Under the pieces are notes generated by a model, which was not told where the DNA came from, searched no databases, and worked only from the letters and a program-made list of their open reading frames with translations. Below, piece after piece: positions 39,098 to 46,433 of a stretch of DNA of 64,000 bases. The DNA is from Azospirillum sp. TSH64. GTDB taxonomy: Bacteria > Pseudomonadota > Alphaproteobacteria > Azospirillales > Azospirillaceae. Numbering within the stretch: position 1 is the stretch's first letter; each line of letters begins with the position of its first letter. The position numbers and the translations under genes were made by a program. The stretch spans positions 2,445,353 through 2,509,352 of the forward strand of contig NZ_LGQW01000015.1 of assembly GCF_003116035.1 (NCBI RefSeq), in the 5' to 3' direction.

Positions 39098-39112
39098 TGG
39101 CACGGCGGTTGC
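39098..39112 (+). promoter_or_regulatory. Sigma-54 promoter of the psp operon
   Basis: TGGCACGGCGGTTGC matches the consensus TGGCACG-N4-TTGC at every defined base, with the GG and GC at the right spacing. Transcription should start near 39124, 19 bases before the first gene. Confidence 0.92.
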
Positions 39113-39142
39113 GATAGCTCTGTCATGGCAAGGAGGTCATCC

Positions 39143-39307
39143 ATGAGCGACTTCAGCGATTTCCGCCGCCGCTACGGCGGTGACCGCTTCACCGCGTCGC
39201 AGGGGCGCCCGCTGGCGCGCCGCGTGCGCAACTATCTCGCCACCCGGCCGGCCGAAAGCTGGCTGTTCTTCTTCGCCGGCATCGTCGCCGGCGCCATCCT
39301 CGGCTGA
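39143..39307 (+). CDS. Small membrane protein heading the psp operon (54 residues)
   Basis: MSDFSDFRRRYGGDRFTASQ starts a basic, hydrophilic N-terminal half. A C-terminal membrane segment follows (SWLFFFAGIVAGAILG). A perfect AAGGAGGT site lies six bases before the ATG. An in-frame ATG at 39125 would fall on the predicted transcript start, so it is excluded. It is the first gene after the sigma-54 promoter, 17 bp before pspA. I do not recognise the family. Its position suggests a role in sensing or anchoring PspA at the inner membrane. Confidence 0.85.
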   Translation: MSDFSDFRRRYGGDRFTASQGRPLARRVRNYLATRPAESWLFFFAGIVAGAILG

Positions 39308-39324
39308 TTGACGGGACACCTATC

Positions 39325-39996
39325 ATGAGCATCTTTTCGCGCCTGACCGACATCGTGCAGTCGAACCTCAACTCCCTGCTCGACCGCGCCGAGGAGCCGG
39401 AGAAGCTGATCCGCCTGATCATCCAGGAGATGGAAGACACGCTGGTCGAGGTGCGCTCCTCCACCGTCAAGATCATCGCGGAGAAGAAGGAGATCGAACG
39501 CCGCGTCGCCGATCTCCGCCGCGAGCGCGACGAGTGGGACCGCAAGGCCGAGGTGGCACTGACCGCCGGCCGCGAGGATCTCGCCAAGGGCGCCCTGATG
39601 GCCAAGTCGAAGGTCGCCGAGCAGGCCGACACGCTGACCGAACAGCTGGTGCAGGTCGAAGCGGCCCTGTCCAAGGCCAACGAGGACATCGGCCGCCTGC
39701 AGGCCAAGCTGGCCGACGCCAAGGCCCGCGAGAAGGCGCTGGTGGCCCGCACCCAGACCGCGGCCAACCGCGTCAAGGTGCGCGGCGCTCTGCATGACGA
39801 GCGCATCAACGAGGCGCTGTCGCGCTTCGAGCAGGTCGAGCGCAACCTGGACGAGCTGGAGGGCCGCGTCGAGTCCTACGACATCGGCCGCACCAAGAGC
39901 CTGACCGAGGAGATCGCCGAACTTGAGGCGAGCCAGAAGGTCGAGGAGGATCTGGCCGCGCTGAAGGCCCGTGTCGCCGCCCGCCGCAACGGCTGA
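39325..39996 (+). CDS. pspA: Phage-shock protein A
   Basis: The 223-residue protein is almost wholly coiled coil. It starts MSIFSRLTDIVQSNLNSLLD, with the amphipathic membrane-binding helix and the family segment RAEEPEKLIRLIIQEMEDTL. PspA has two roles in the family. It binds and inhibits PspF in resting cells, and under membrane stress it forms ESCRT-III-like assemblies that preserve the inner membrane and proton-motive force. It is the second gene of the operon. Confidence 0.96.
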   Translation: MSIFSRLTDIVQSNLNSLLDRAEEPEKLIRLIIQEMEDTLVEVRSSTVKIIAEKKEIERRVADLRRERDEWDRKAEVALTAGREDLAKGALMAKSKVAEQADTLTEQLVQVEAALSKANEDIGRLQAKLADAKAREKALVARTQTAANRVKVRGALHDERINEALSRFEQVERNLDELEGRVESYDIGRTKSLTEEIAELEASQKVEEDLAALKARVAARRNG

Positions 39997-40077
39997 CGGC
40001 GGATCGGACCCGGCCGCCGGGGTGGGGCGGTGACGCCCCACCCACTCCCCTCACGACAATAAGAAGGCCCGACGACC

Positions 40078-40305
40078 ATGGGGTTCCTGGGTTTCGTCCT
40101 TGCGGTGCTGTTCCTGGTGGTGGTGGCGCCGGTCTGGATCGTCTTCCACTACATCACCAAATGGCGCTCGCAGCGCGGGCTGTCCGCGCAGGACGAACGG
40201 CTTCTGGCCGAACTGTGGGAAATCTCCAACCGGCTGGAGACTCGCGTCCATGCGCTGGAACGCGTGCTGGACGCCGAGGCGCCGAACTGGCGCAACAAGC
40301 TGTGA
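40078..40305 (+). CDS. pspB: Phage-shock protein B
   Basis: This 75-residue protein has one N-terminal membrane segment (FLGFVLAVLFLVVVAPVWIV) and the PspB sequence HYITKWRSQRGLSAQDERLL. A cytosolic coiled coil follows (ELWEISNRLETRVHALERVL). With PspC it senses membrane stress and releases PspF from PspA. Length matches the 74-residue enterobacterial protein. It lies 81 bp after pspA. Confidence 0.93.
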   Translation: MGFLGFVLAVLFLVVVAPVWIVFHYITKWRSQRGLSAQDERLLAELWEISNRLETRVHALERVLDAEAPNWRNKL

Positions 40306-40367
40306 CGGTGGTTCGCCGGCTGTAGCGCGCCTTTTCAGGCAGTTTCATTCAATATTTGGGAGGAGTC

Positions 40368-40769
40368 ATGGACCGCGCGTCCCCTTACGACTCGCCGAAT
40401 CCGCACCGGCTCTACCGCGACCCGCAGCGCGGGGTGCTGGGCGGGGTGTGCACGGGCATCGCCGATTACTTCGGGATGCAGCCGGGCGTCGTCCGGCTGG
40501 CGATGCTGGTCGCCCTGTTCTTCTTTTCGGTGCCGCTGGTGATCGCCTATGTCATCGCGCTGATCGTGCTGCCGGTGCGTCCGCCGCAGCTGTACCGCGA
40601 TGCCGAGGAAGAGGCGTTCTGGCGGACGGTGTCGACCAAGCCCGACCGCTCGCTCGCGGGCCTGACCCAGCGCTTCCGCGACATGGAGAAGCGGATCGTT
40701 GGGATGGAAGCCTACGTCGCCTCGAAGGAATTCGAGCTGAACCGCGCGATCCGCGATCTGGATCGCTGA
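40368..40769 (+). CDS. pspC: Phage-shock protein C
   Basis: The product is 133 residues from the ATG at 40368 (GGAGG upstream; a TTG at 40356 is less likely). The PspC domain reads RLYRDPQRGVLGGVCTGIAD, then YFGMQPGVVRLAMLVALFFF and a second hydrophobic stretch ending in VLPVRPP. A cytosolic coiled tail follows (LTQRFRDMEKRIVGMEAYVA). It is the inner-membrane sensor partner of PspB and ends the operon. Confidence 0.94.
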   Translation: MDRASPYDSPNPHRLYRDPQRGVLGGVCTGIADYFGMQPGVVRLAMLVALFFFSVPLVIAYVIALIVLPVRPPQLYRDAEEEAFWRTVSTKPDRSLAGLTQRFRDMEKRIVGMEAYVASKEFELNRAIRDLDR

Positions 40770-40838
40770 TTGCCTCAGAGATTGCCTCAGAATGAGCCGG
40801 TCCGCCGATCCCCGACCGGGGTCGGGGGGCCGGTGACG

Positions 40839-40967
40839 TCAGCGCCGCTGGCGGCGCCGGTCGCGGACGCGGATCGGAATCGGTTTGGGCGTCGGCATCG
40901 TGGCGATCAGACCGGCCAACGCCGCAGCCGTCGCCACCGCACCACCCAGCAGAACGAGATCCATCAT
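40839..40967 (-). CDS. Possible small membrane protein with a basic tail (42 residues)
   Basis: On the minus strand, an ATG at 40967 (a second at 40964) gives MMDLVLLGGAVATAAALAGL then IATMPTPKPIPIRVRDRRRQ and RR-stop. A GGAGGG site lies seven bases upstream. The layout of one membrane segment and a Pro- and Arg-rich tail is plausible for a real small protein. It is convergent with pspC. I do not know the family. Confidence 0.5.
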   Translation of the reverse strand: MMDLVLLGGAVATAAALAGLIATMPTPKPIPIRVRDRRRQRR

Positions 40968-41236
40968 AGGCCCTCCACCATCGAGATCCCCGCGTTCACC
41001 CACATGGTGAAGCAGATGGTTACAACATGGTAGCGAAAAGAGTGACTGACAACATCTCCGCCCATTGCGGTCGCCCCTAGGTCACACCGCCAGGGGACAC
41101 CGGAGGCGGCGTCCGGGCCTTGATCCAAATCACGGGCTGGGCCGTTATTGGTCGAAAGGACAGAGCGCCGTCTTTTCCAGATGGGAAGGGGCAGGCGCTT
41201 TGTCGAATCGCCGCCCTTTGACGGAGCCCCGCGCGC

Positions 41237-41803
41237 ATGTCCGACAGCAGCCTTCAACACAGCGCCTCCCGCCGGCGCAAATCCCTGCTCCGCGGTGCTT
41301 TGATGCTGAACGGGGCGTCGGTGGTGGTGACGGCGCTGCTGTTCGTCCTGCTGCTGTCGCTGGTGGCGCCGCCGATGGGGCTGAACGCGCCCGGCGCGCG
41401 GATGGCGCTGTGGGCCCGGCTGGCTCTGTGGCCGGCGCTGCTGCTGTTCGGCATGGTCGCCGGCGTGATGGCGATGCGCGGCCGCAGCCAGGCCTTCAAC
41501 CCGATCGAGGATCCCGAGTCGCGCGGCCAACGCGTCTGCCAGCGGGTGCTGGCCAACAGCGTGGAACAGTCCGCCATCTTCGTCCCGGCTCTGGCAGCCC
41601 TGGTCGCCACCCTGCCGCAGCCCTCGCTGGGAGCGGCGGTGGTGGCGACCGGCCTGTTCGTGCTGGGGCGGCTGCTGTTCTGGGCGGGGTATCTGGTGCA
41701 TCCCTTCGCGCGGGCGCCGGGCATGGCGATGACGCTGACCGTCAATCTGATCGTGCTGGGCTGGGCCGTTCTGCTGCAACTGGGCGGGATGCAGCCCGGC
41801 TGA
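41237..41803 (+). CDS. MAPEG family membrane protein
   Basis: This 188-residue protein has four membrane segments and the MAPEG-like sequence RVCQRVLANSVEQSAIFVPA and GRLLFWAGYLVHPFARAPGM. Eukaryotic MAPEG members are glutathione-dependent lipid enzymes. Bacterial members such as this are uncharacterised. The N-terminus is basic. The 269 bases before it (40968-41236) hold no gene that I can support. The 3' end overlaps the convergent glycosyltransferase by 62 bases. Confidence 0.85.
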   Translation: MSDSSLQHSASRRRKSLLRGALMLNGASVVVTALLFVLLLSLVAPPMGLNAPGARMALWARLALWPALLLFGMVAGVMAMRGRSQAFNPIEDPESRGQRVCQRVLANSVEQSAIFVPALAALVATLPQPSLGAAVVATGLFVLGRLLFWAGYLVHPFARAPGMAMTLTVNLIVLGWAVLLQLGGMQPG

Positions 41804-42707
41804 CGGGCTTGTCCGCAGATTTTCTTTCCAGTGGGGCAGCGCTGGCCGGGGCCGCGGTCTTCGCCAGTTGCAGCCAGCGATTATAGGCCTCCACACTGAC
41901 CGGCGCCCGGTGCTTCCGCCCGATGCGGACGATCTCCGGCAGGGCCAGCAGCACCTTCAGATCGGTCAGGCGTGGGCCGTTGCGCAGGTTCTTCCAGCTG
42001 TTGCCGGCCCAGCTGCGCGCCAGCCGCCACGCCATCAACGACGACGGGCAGCGCGCCACCTCGCGGATCAGGTCGTTGCGGTGGTTGTAGAAGCGCTCCA
42101 TCCCCGGCTTGCGGCCCTTCTCGCTCTTGTCGTGGTAGACCATGACGTCGGGCAAGGCGACGACGCGGTAGCCGGCGCCGACCAGCCGCAGGCAGCGGTC
42201 CTTCTCCTCGCCCTGGCGGTAGAGCTCCGGCATGTAGAGACCGACCTGCTCCACGGCGCTGCGCCGCAGCAGATGGCCGCAGCCGACATACCAGGGCACG
42301 TCGAACGGAGCGGCGCCCTTGGGAAAATAGACCAGCCCGTCGCGCGTCTCGATGTTGCAGGCGACGGCGGCGACCTCCGGATTCTCCTCCAGATAGGCGA
42401 CGCAGCGGGCGAGCCCGTCCGGATCCTCGAACCAGCTGTCGTCGTCGACAGACAGGATGCAGTCGCCGGTGGTGTTCACGAAACCGAAGTTGCGGGCCAG
42501 GATCAGCCCGCTATTGTGCGGCTGGCGGACGTAGCGGACGGTGGGGAACTCCGCCCGCATCATGGCGCCGGTGCCGTCGCTGGAGCCGTCGTCGATGACG
42601 ATGATCTCCATCGGCGGGGTGGTCTGGTTCATCAGCCGGGTCAGCGCGATGCGCAGCTCCGGCCCGCGGTTGTAGGTGGCGATGACGGCGCTGACGCTCA
42701 GCGTCAT
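41742..42707 (-). CDS. Family 2 glycosyltransferase
   Basis: The 321-residue protein starts SVSAVIATYNRGPELRIALT and has the GT-A signatures VIDDGSSDGTGAMM and ILSVDDDSWFEDPDGL (DDD metal site). Further blocks are VPWYVGCGHLLRRSAVEQVG and EEKDRCLRLVGAGYRV. It should transfer a sugar from a nucleotide donor during polysaccharide synthesis at the inner face of the membrane. The ATG overlaps the upstream Wzy-like stop in ATGA. The last 45 residues are Ala/Pro/Ser-rich and antisense to the end of the MAPEG gene. Confidence 0.9.
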   Translation of the reverse strand: MTLSVSAVIATYNRGPELRIALTRLMNQTTPPMEIIVIDDGSSDGTGAMMRAEFPTVRYVRQPHNSGLILARNFGFVNTTGDCILSVDDDSWFEDPDGLARCVAYLEENPEVAAVACNIETRDGLVYFPKGAAPFDVPWYVGCGHLLRRSAVEQVGLYMPELYRQGEEKDRCLRLVGAGYRVVALPDVMVYHDKSEKGRKPGMERFYNHRNDLIREVARCPSSLMAWRLARSWAGNSWKNLRNGPRLTDLKVLLALPEIVRIGRKHRAPVSVEAYNRWLQLAKTAAPASAAPLERKSADKPVSRAASRPVAAERPSPARSD

Positions 42708-44113
42708 GACGGCCTCCTTCCGACGTAATTGGGCGGTGCCACCACCGGGCGAAGCGGGTCGTCGTCCAGGATGCCCCAGGCGCGGAGCGCGCGGGTCAGC
42801 CCGATCCACAGCAGGATCGGCAGCAGCGAGAAGAAGCCGAACTTCACGATGGTGATGTTGCCGTCGCGGAACCATTGCAGGCACAGCGGCAGGAAGGCGC
42901 AATAGAACAGCACGGCATAGCGGTTGCGGAATCCGCTGGTCCAGAACCAGCGGTGCAGGCGGCCGAGGATCAGGCCGACCACCACCATGGTGACGATCAT
43001 GCCGATCCAGCCGGCGCTCATCCAGCCGTCGCCCGGCAGCGAGGTGGTCAGGTTGTAGAAGACGCCGTAGTCGTTCAGATCCACCCACTTCACCGGCGCG
43101 CCCACCGGCTTTCCCGGCCACAGCAGGCGGGGGATCGGTTCGGTGAACAGCTGCAGATACTGGGTGAACCAAGTGTAGGTCGCAGATTGCTTCGGCACCA
43201 CCCACAGGATGTAGGCGAGGAAGTCGAAGTTGGCGAGATCCTGGCCGGCCAGCGCGTCGAGCGCCCGGCCGCTGCCGCTGCCGCCGTTGAACTTCAGCAG
43301 GACGGAGGCGGGCGCGTCGCCGGCCAGCACGTCGCGGAAGGCGTCGCGGTTGTTGCCCAGCACGGTGAACAGCCCCATCACCGGGATGGCCGCCAGCACA
43401 TGCCACAGCCGGAACCATTTGGTGCGGCTGCGGTACAGCATCAGCAGCACCAGACCCAGGATGCCCATGATGATGGCCCAGCGGCCCCAGCCCAGATAGG
43501 CGCGGTAGGCGACGAAGCCGGCGAAGGGGATGAAGGACAGCGGGTGGAAGCGGCAGACCCAGATCAGCCCCAGCGTCAGCGGCAGGCCCATCGAATGGGC
43601 CTCCGCGATGTAGCCGGTGGTGTTGGTGTAGATCGGCTGGCCGGTCAGCGGGTCGCGCTCCATCTGCACGTCGCCGGTGCCGTCGAAGCTGGCGCCGCCC
43701 TGGCGCTGGACCGCCGAATAGATGGCGAGCGGACCCAGCAGCGCCGCGGTGGTCAGGAAGGCGACGATGTCGACGCGGTCGAAGGTGAAGGCCGGCGCCG
43801 GCTCGCCGTTCGGGGTCCAGTCGGGCCGGACCAGACCCGCCCAGATGCAGGCGGCGGAAAAAGCGATCAACGCCACCGAACTGACCACCAGCGTCATGAC
43901 GAACTGCTGCTCGCTCGGCCAGAATCCCATGAACAGCCAGACATCGTCGAAATGCTGGGTATGGACCAGGATCGGTCGCATGACGAAGACCAGGGTGTGG
44001 AAGATCAGGTACAGCGTCAGCGGATGGAACATCGACGCGCTGCCGGAGCTGAGGTACACCGCGGTCACCAGCACCAGCACCAGGACCTGCGCGATCAGCG
44101 CCATTTCGATCAT
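42704..44113 (-). CDS. Wzy-like O-antigen/exopolysaccharide polymerase
   Basis: This 469-residue protein starts MIEMALIAQVLVLVLVTAVY. It has about eleven to twelve membrane segments and two large periplasmic loops, including FDGTGDVQMERDPLTGQPIY and WPGKPVGAPVKWVDLNDYGV. This layout fits Wzy/O-antigen polymerase-like proteins, which are poorly conserved in sequence. The following glycosyltransferase overlaps it by four bases. An upstream TTG (44170) is in frame but lacks support. No Wzx or Wzz partner is nearby. Confidence 0.75.
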   Translation of the reverse strand: MIEMALIAQVLVLVLVTAVYLSSGSASMFHPLTLYLIFHTLVFVMRPILVHTQHFDDVWLFMGFWPSEQQFVMTLVVSSVALIAFSAACIWAGLVRPDWTPNGEPAPAFTFDRVDIVAFLTTAALLGPLAIYSAVQRQGGASFDGTGDVQMERDPLTGQPIYTNTTGYIAEAHSMGLPLTLGLIWVCRFHPLSFIPFAGFVAYRAYLGWGRWAIIMGILGLVLLMLYRSRTKWFRLWHVLAAIPVMGLFTVLGNNRDAFRDVLAGDAPASVLLKFNGGSGSGRALDALAGQDLANFDFLAYILWVVPKQSATYTWFTQYLQLFTEPIPRLLWPGKPVGAPVKWVDLNDYGVFYNLTTSLPGDGWMSAGWIGMIVTMVVVGLILGRLHRWFWTSGFRNRYAVLFYCAFLPLCLQWFRDGNITIVKFGFFSLLPILLWIGLTRALRAWGILDDDPLRPVVAPPNYVGRRPS

Positions 44114-44360
44114 CGGCAAACCGTCCCCGGTTGTAGGCTCCGCCTGGACAGACGGGCGCTCCGCAGGCAAACGGGTACGACCGGCCGGTCAGGCTAGGAT
44201 GAAAAGCCAGCCTATACGTCCCGTCCCGGTCGGGCAGGTGTGCAGAGGGCGTGGCCCCTTCGCACCCGCACACCCCCTTCGCGCTTTTGCCGGTGCGGTT
44301 GGCCTGGGTCAGTCTCCCCCCTTCGGCGGCATCTGCCGCTGTCTTTGAGGAGGTTCTCCC

Positions 44361-46301
44361 ATGTTCCGTTCCCAACCTCGTCTTCGGAGTGGAGCGGCCC
44401 AAATCCTGCCTCGGGTTCTGCTGACGTCCGCGTTTCTGCTGACCGCCGCCGGATGGGGGCCGGCGATGGCGGCACAGACCAGTTCCAATGAGACGACCTT
44501 CTACGTCTCGCCCACCGGCAACGACCGCTGGTCGGGGCGCCTTGCCCAACCGTCGGCCGACGGGCGCGACGGTCCGTTCGCCACGCCGGCCCGTGCGCTG
44601 GCCGCCGCCAAGGGAAGCGGGCCGGCGACCGTGCGGCTGCACGGCGGCACCTATCGGCTGACCGCCCCGCTGGTGGTGGATGCGTCGCTGCCGGGGCTGC
44701 GGCTGGCCGCGGTGGACGGCGAGCAGCCGGTGCTGTCGGGGGGCGAGGCGGTCGGTGGCGCGCAGACGGCCAACGGCGTGCTGTCGGCGCCGCTGGCCCG
44801 CGATCCGGCGCTGGACGTGTCCATCGGCGGGCAGCGCCTGGACGCGGCACGCGGCGGCGATTTCACGCCCGGCGATCCGCGCAGCGGCTGGTTCCCGGCC
44901 AAGGCTGTGCAGTCCGATCCCAAGAGCCAGGGGAGCAAGCGGCAGATGCGGCTGCCTCCCGGCCTGCTGAAGGCCGGCTGGTCTGGGCCGGGGGTGCGGG
45001 CGCAGGCGCTGGACCGCGAACGTCTGTCCGACGATTTGCTGGGGGTGGTGTCGGCCGACCCCGGCGGGCTGCTGAGCTTCGACGGCGACGGGCAGTATCC
45101 GTACCGCGACGGTTCGACCGTGCGGTTGCTCGGCCATCCCGATTTCCTGACGCGGCCGGGCGAATTCGCCTGGGACGCCAGGGCGAAGCGCCTGCTGGTC
45201 AAGCCGCCGACCGGGTTGAACGCCGCCGGGGCGGATCTGGTGGTGGCGCGGCAGCCGGTGCTGCTGCGGCTGGACAATGCCCGCAACGTGTCGGTCGAGG
45301 GGCTGACCTTCACCGACGTGCCGTGGGACGGCAACGCGGTGGTGGTGAAGGGCGGCAGCGGGGCACGGGTCGCCGGCAACCGCTTCGCCCTGGTCGGCAC
45401 CGCGGTGATGCTGGACGGCGCCAGCCGGACCGAGGTGTCGGGCAACCGGATGGAGCATCTCGGCCGCTCCGGCGTGGTGCTGGCGCCCGGCAGCAGCGAC
45501 AACCGCATCCTCGCCAACCGCATCAGCGACATCGGCGAGGTGCGCTTCTTCAGCGGCGGGGTGATGGGCGCCGGCATCCGCAACACGCTGATCGCCCACA
45601 ACGACATCCGGCGGTCTGCCCGCTACGGCATCTCGATCAAGAACTGGAACCCGCAGACGGTGAACAGCGACAACACCATCGAGTTCAACCGCATCCGCGA
45701 CACCGCGCGCCAGACCGCCGACGCCGGCGCCATCGAGATGCTGGGCCGCAGCGGCAACGACACCCGCAGCGTCGTCCGCTTCAACGACATCCGCGACACC
45801 GGTGGGCTCGCCACCGATGCGCAGGGGCGCTGGCTGGCCCGCTACAAGGGGTTCGGCATCTATCTCGACGACATGACCAGCGGCGTGACGGTGCAGGGCA
45901 ATCTGCTGGAGAACACCGGGATGGCGGCGATCTTCCTGCATGGCGGCGACAACAACCGGGTGGCCGACAACATCACGGTGATGAACGACGGCAAGGACCG
46001 CTTCCTGCGGCTGGAATGGGTGCCCAGCGCCGGACAGGCCGGGCGGATGCACGGCAATGTCGCCGACGGCAATGTGGTGGCCGGCCCGTCGCCGAAGGAG
46101 CAGCTCGTCAACAGCCTGTCGGGCGGCGAGTACCGCATCGACAACACCCGGCTGGAGAGTGCCGCACCGGTCGCCGAGACCGCCGGCATCGCCGGTGCTG
46201 CCCGGGCCGCGGCCCCACCGGCGGGCGGTCGTCTGCTGGACCGCCTGCTGGCGATGAAGGAGTTGCCGCTGGACCGCGTCGGTCCGGAGGGGATGCGGTA
46301 G
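44361..46301 (+). CDS. Secreted right-handed beta-helix protein (possible polysaccharide lyase/epimerase)
   Basis: The 646-residue protein has a Sec signal peptide (ILPRVLLTSAFLLTAAG, cleavage near AMA-AQ). YVSPTGNDRWSGRLAQPSAD follows, the common start of secreted pectate-lyase-like parallel beta-helix proteins. Central repeats such as GNRFALVGTAVMLDGAS, GNRMEHLGRSGVVLAPG and FNDIRDTGGLATDAQG are NosD/PbH1 coils. Enzymatic activity on a uronic acid polymer is plausible, but I cannot identify catalytic residues. It is divergent from the Wzy-like gene, with 247 bp between, and probably serves the same polymer. Confidence 0.85.
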   Translation: MFRSQPRLRSGAAQILPRVLLTSAFLLTAAGWGPAMAAQTSSNETTFYVSPTGNDRWSGRLAQPSADGRDGPFATPARALAAAKGSGPATVRLHGGTYRLTAPLVVDASLPGLRLAAVDGEQPVLSGGEAVGGAQTANGVLSAPLARDPALDVSIGGQRLDAARGGDFTPGDPRSGWFPAKAVQSDPKSQGSKRQMRLPPGLLKAGWSGPGVRAQALDRERLSDDLLGVVSADPGGLLSFDGDGQYPYRDGSTVRLLGHPDFLTRPGEFAWDARAKRLLVKPPTGLNAAGADLVVARQPVLLRLDNARNVSVEGLTFTDVPWDGNAVVVKGGSGARVAGNRFALVGTAVMLDGASRTEVSGNRMEHLGRSGVVLAPGSSDNRILANRISDIGEVRFFSGGVMGAGIRNTLIAHNDIRRSARYGISIKNWNPQTVNSDNTIEFNRIRDTARQTADAGAIEMLGRSGNDTRSVVRFNDIRDTGGLATDAQGRWLARYKGFGIYLDDMTSGVTVQGNLLENTGMAAIFLHGGDNNRVADNITVMNDGKDRFLRLEWVPSAGQAGRMHGNVADGNVVAGPSPKEQLVNSLSGGEYRIDNTRLESAAPVAETAGIAGAARAAAPPAGGRLLDRLLAMKELPLDRVGPEGMR

Positions 46302-46375
46302 GGCTGCGATGCTCGGTGGGGAGATCGCAGGCGCGGTGGACGGGAGACCGCCGACGCCTGCGTCTGTCCCATAAA

Positions 46376-46413
46376 GAAAAAGCGCCCTTCCCGGTGGGGA
46401 AGGGCGCTTTTTC
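46376..46413. terminator. Bidirectional terminator with a 17-bp stem
   Basis: GAAAAAGCGCCCTTCCC (46376-46392) pairs with its exact complement at 46397-46413 around the loop GGTG. A and T runs lie at the outer ends, so it ends both the beta-helix gene and the convergent hemY. Confidence 0.92.
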
Positions 46414-46433
46414 TCGTGCTCTGCAACGATCCC

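Noticed and set aside
40964-41896. Minus-strand open frame opposite the MAPEG gene
   Set aside because: It is His/Gln/Arg-rich and antisense to a clear membrane protein gene. Only the separate small frame at 40839-40967 has a ribosome site.
42704-46052. Continuous minus-strand frame joining the glycosyltransferase to sequence opposite the beta-helix gene, suggesting a giant fusion protein
   Set aside because: Only the part from the ATG at 42707 has glycosyltransferase features. The rest is antisense to the polymerase frame and the secreted protein.
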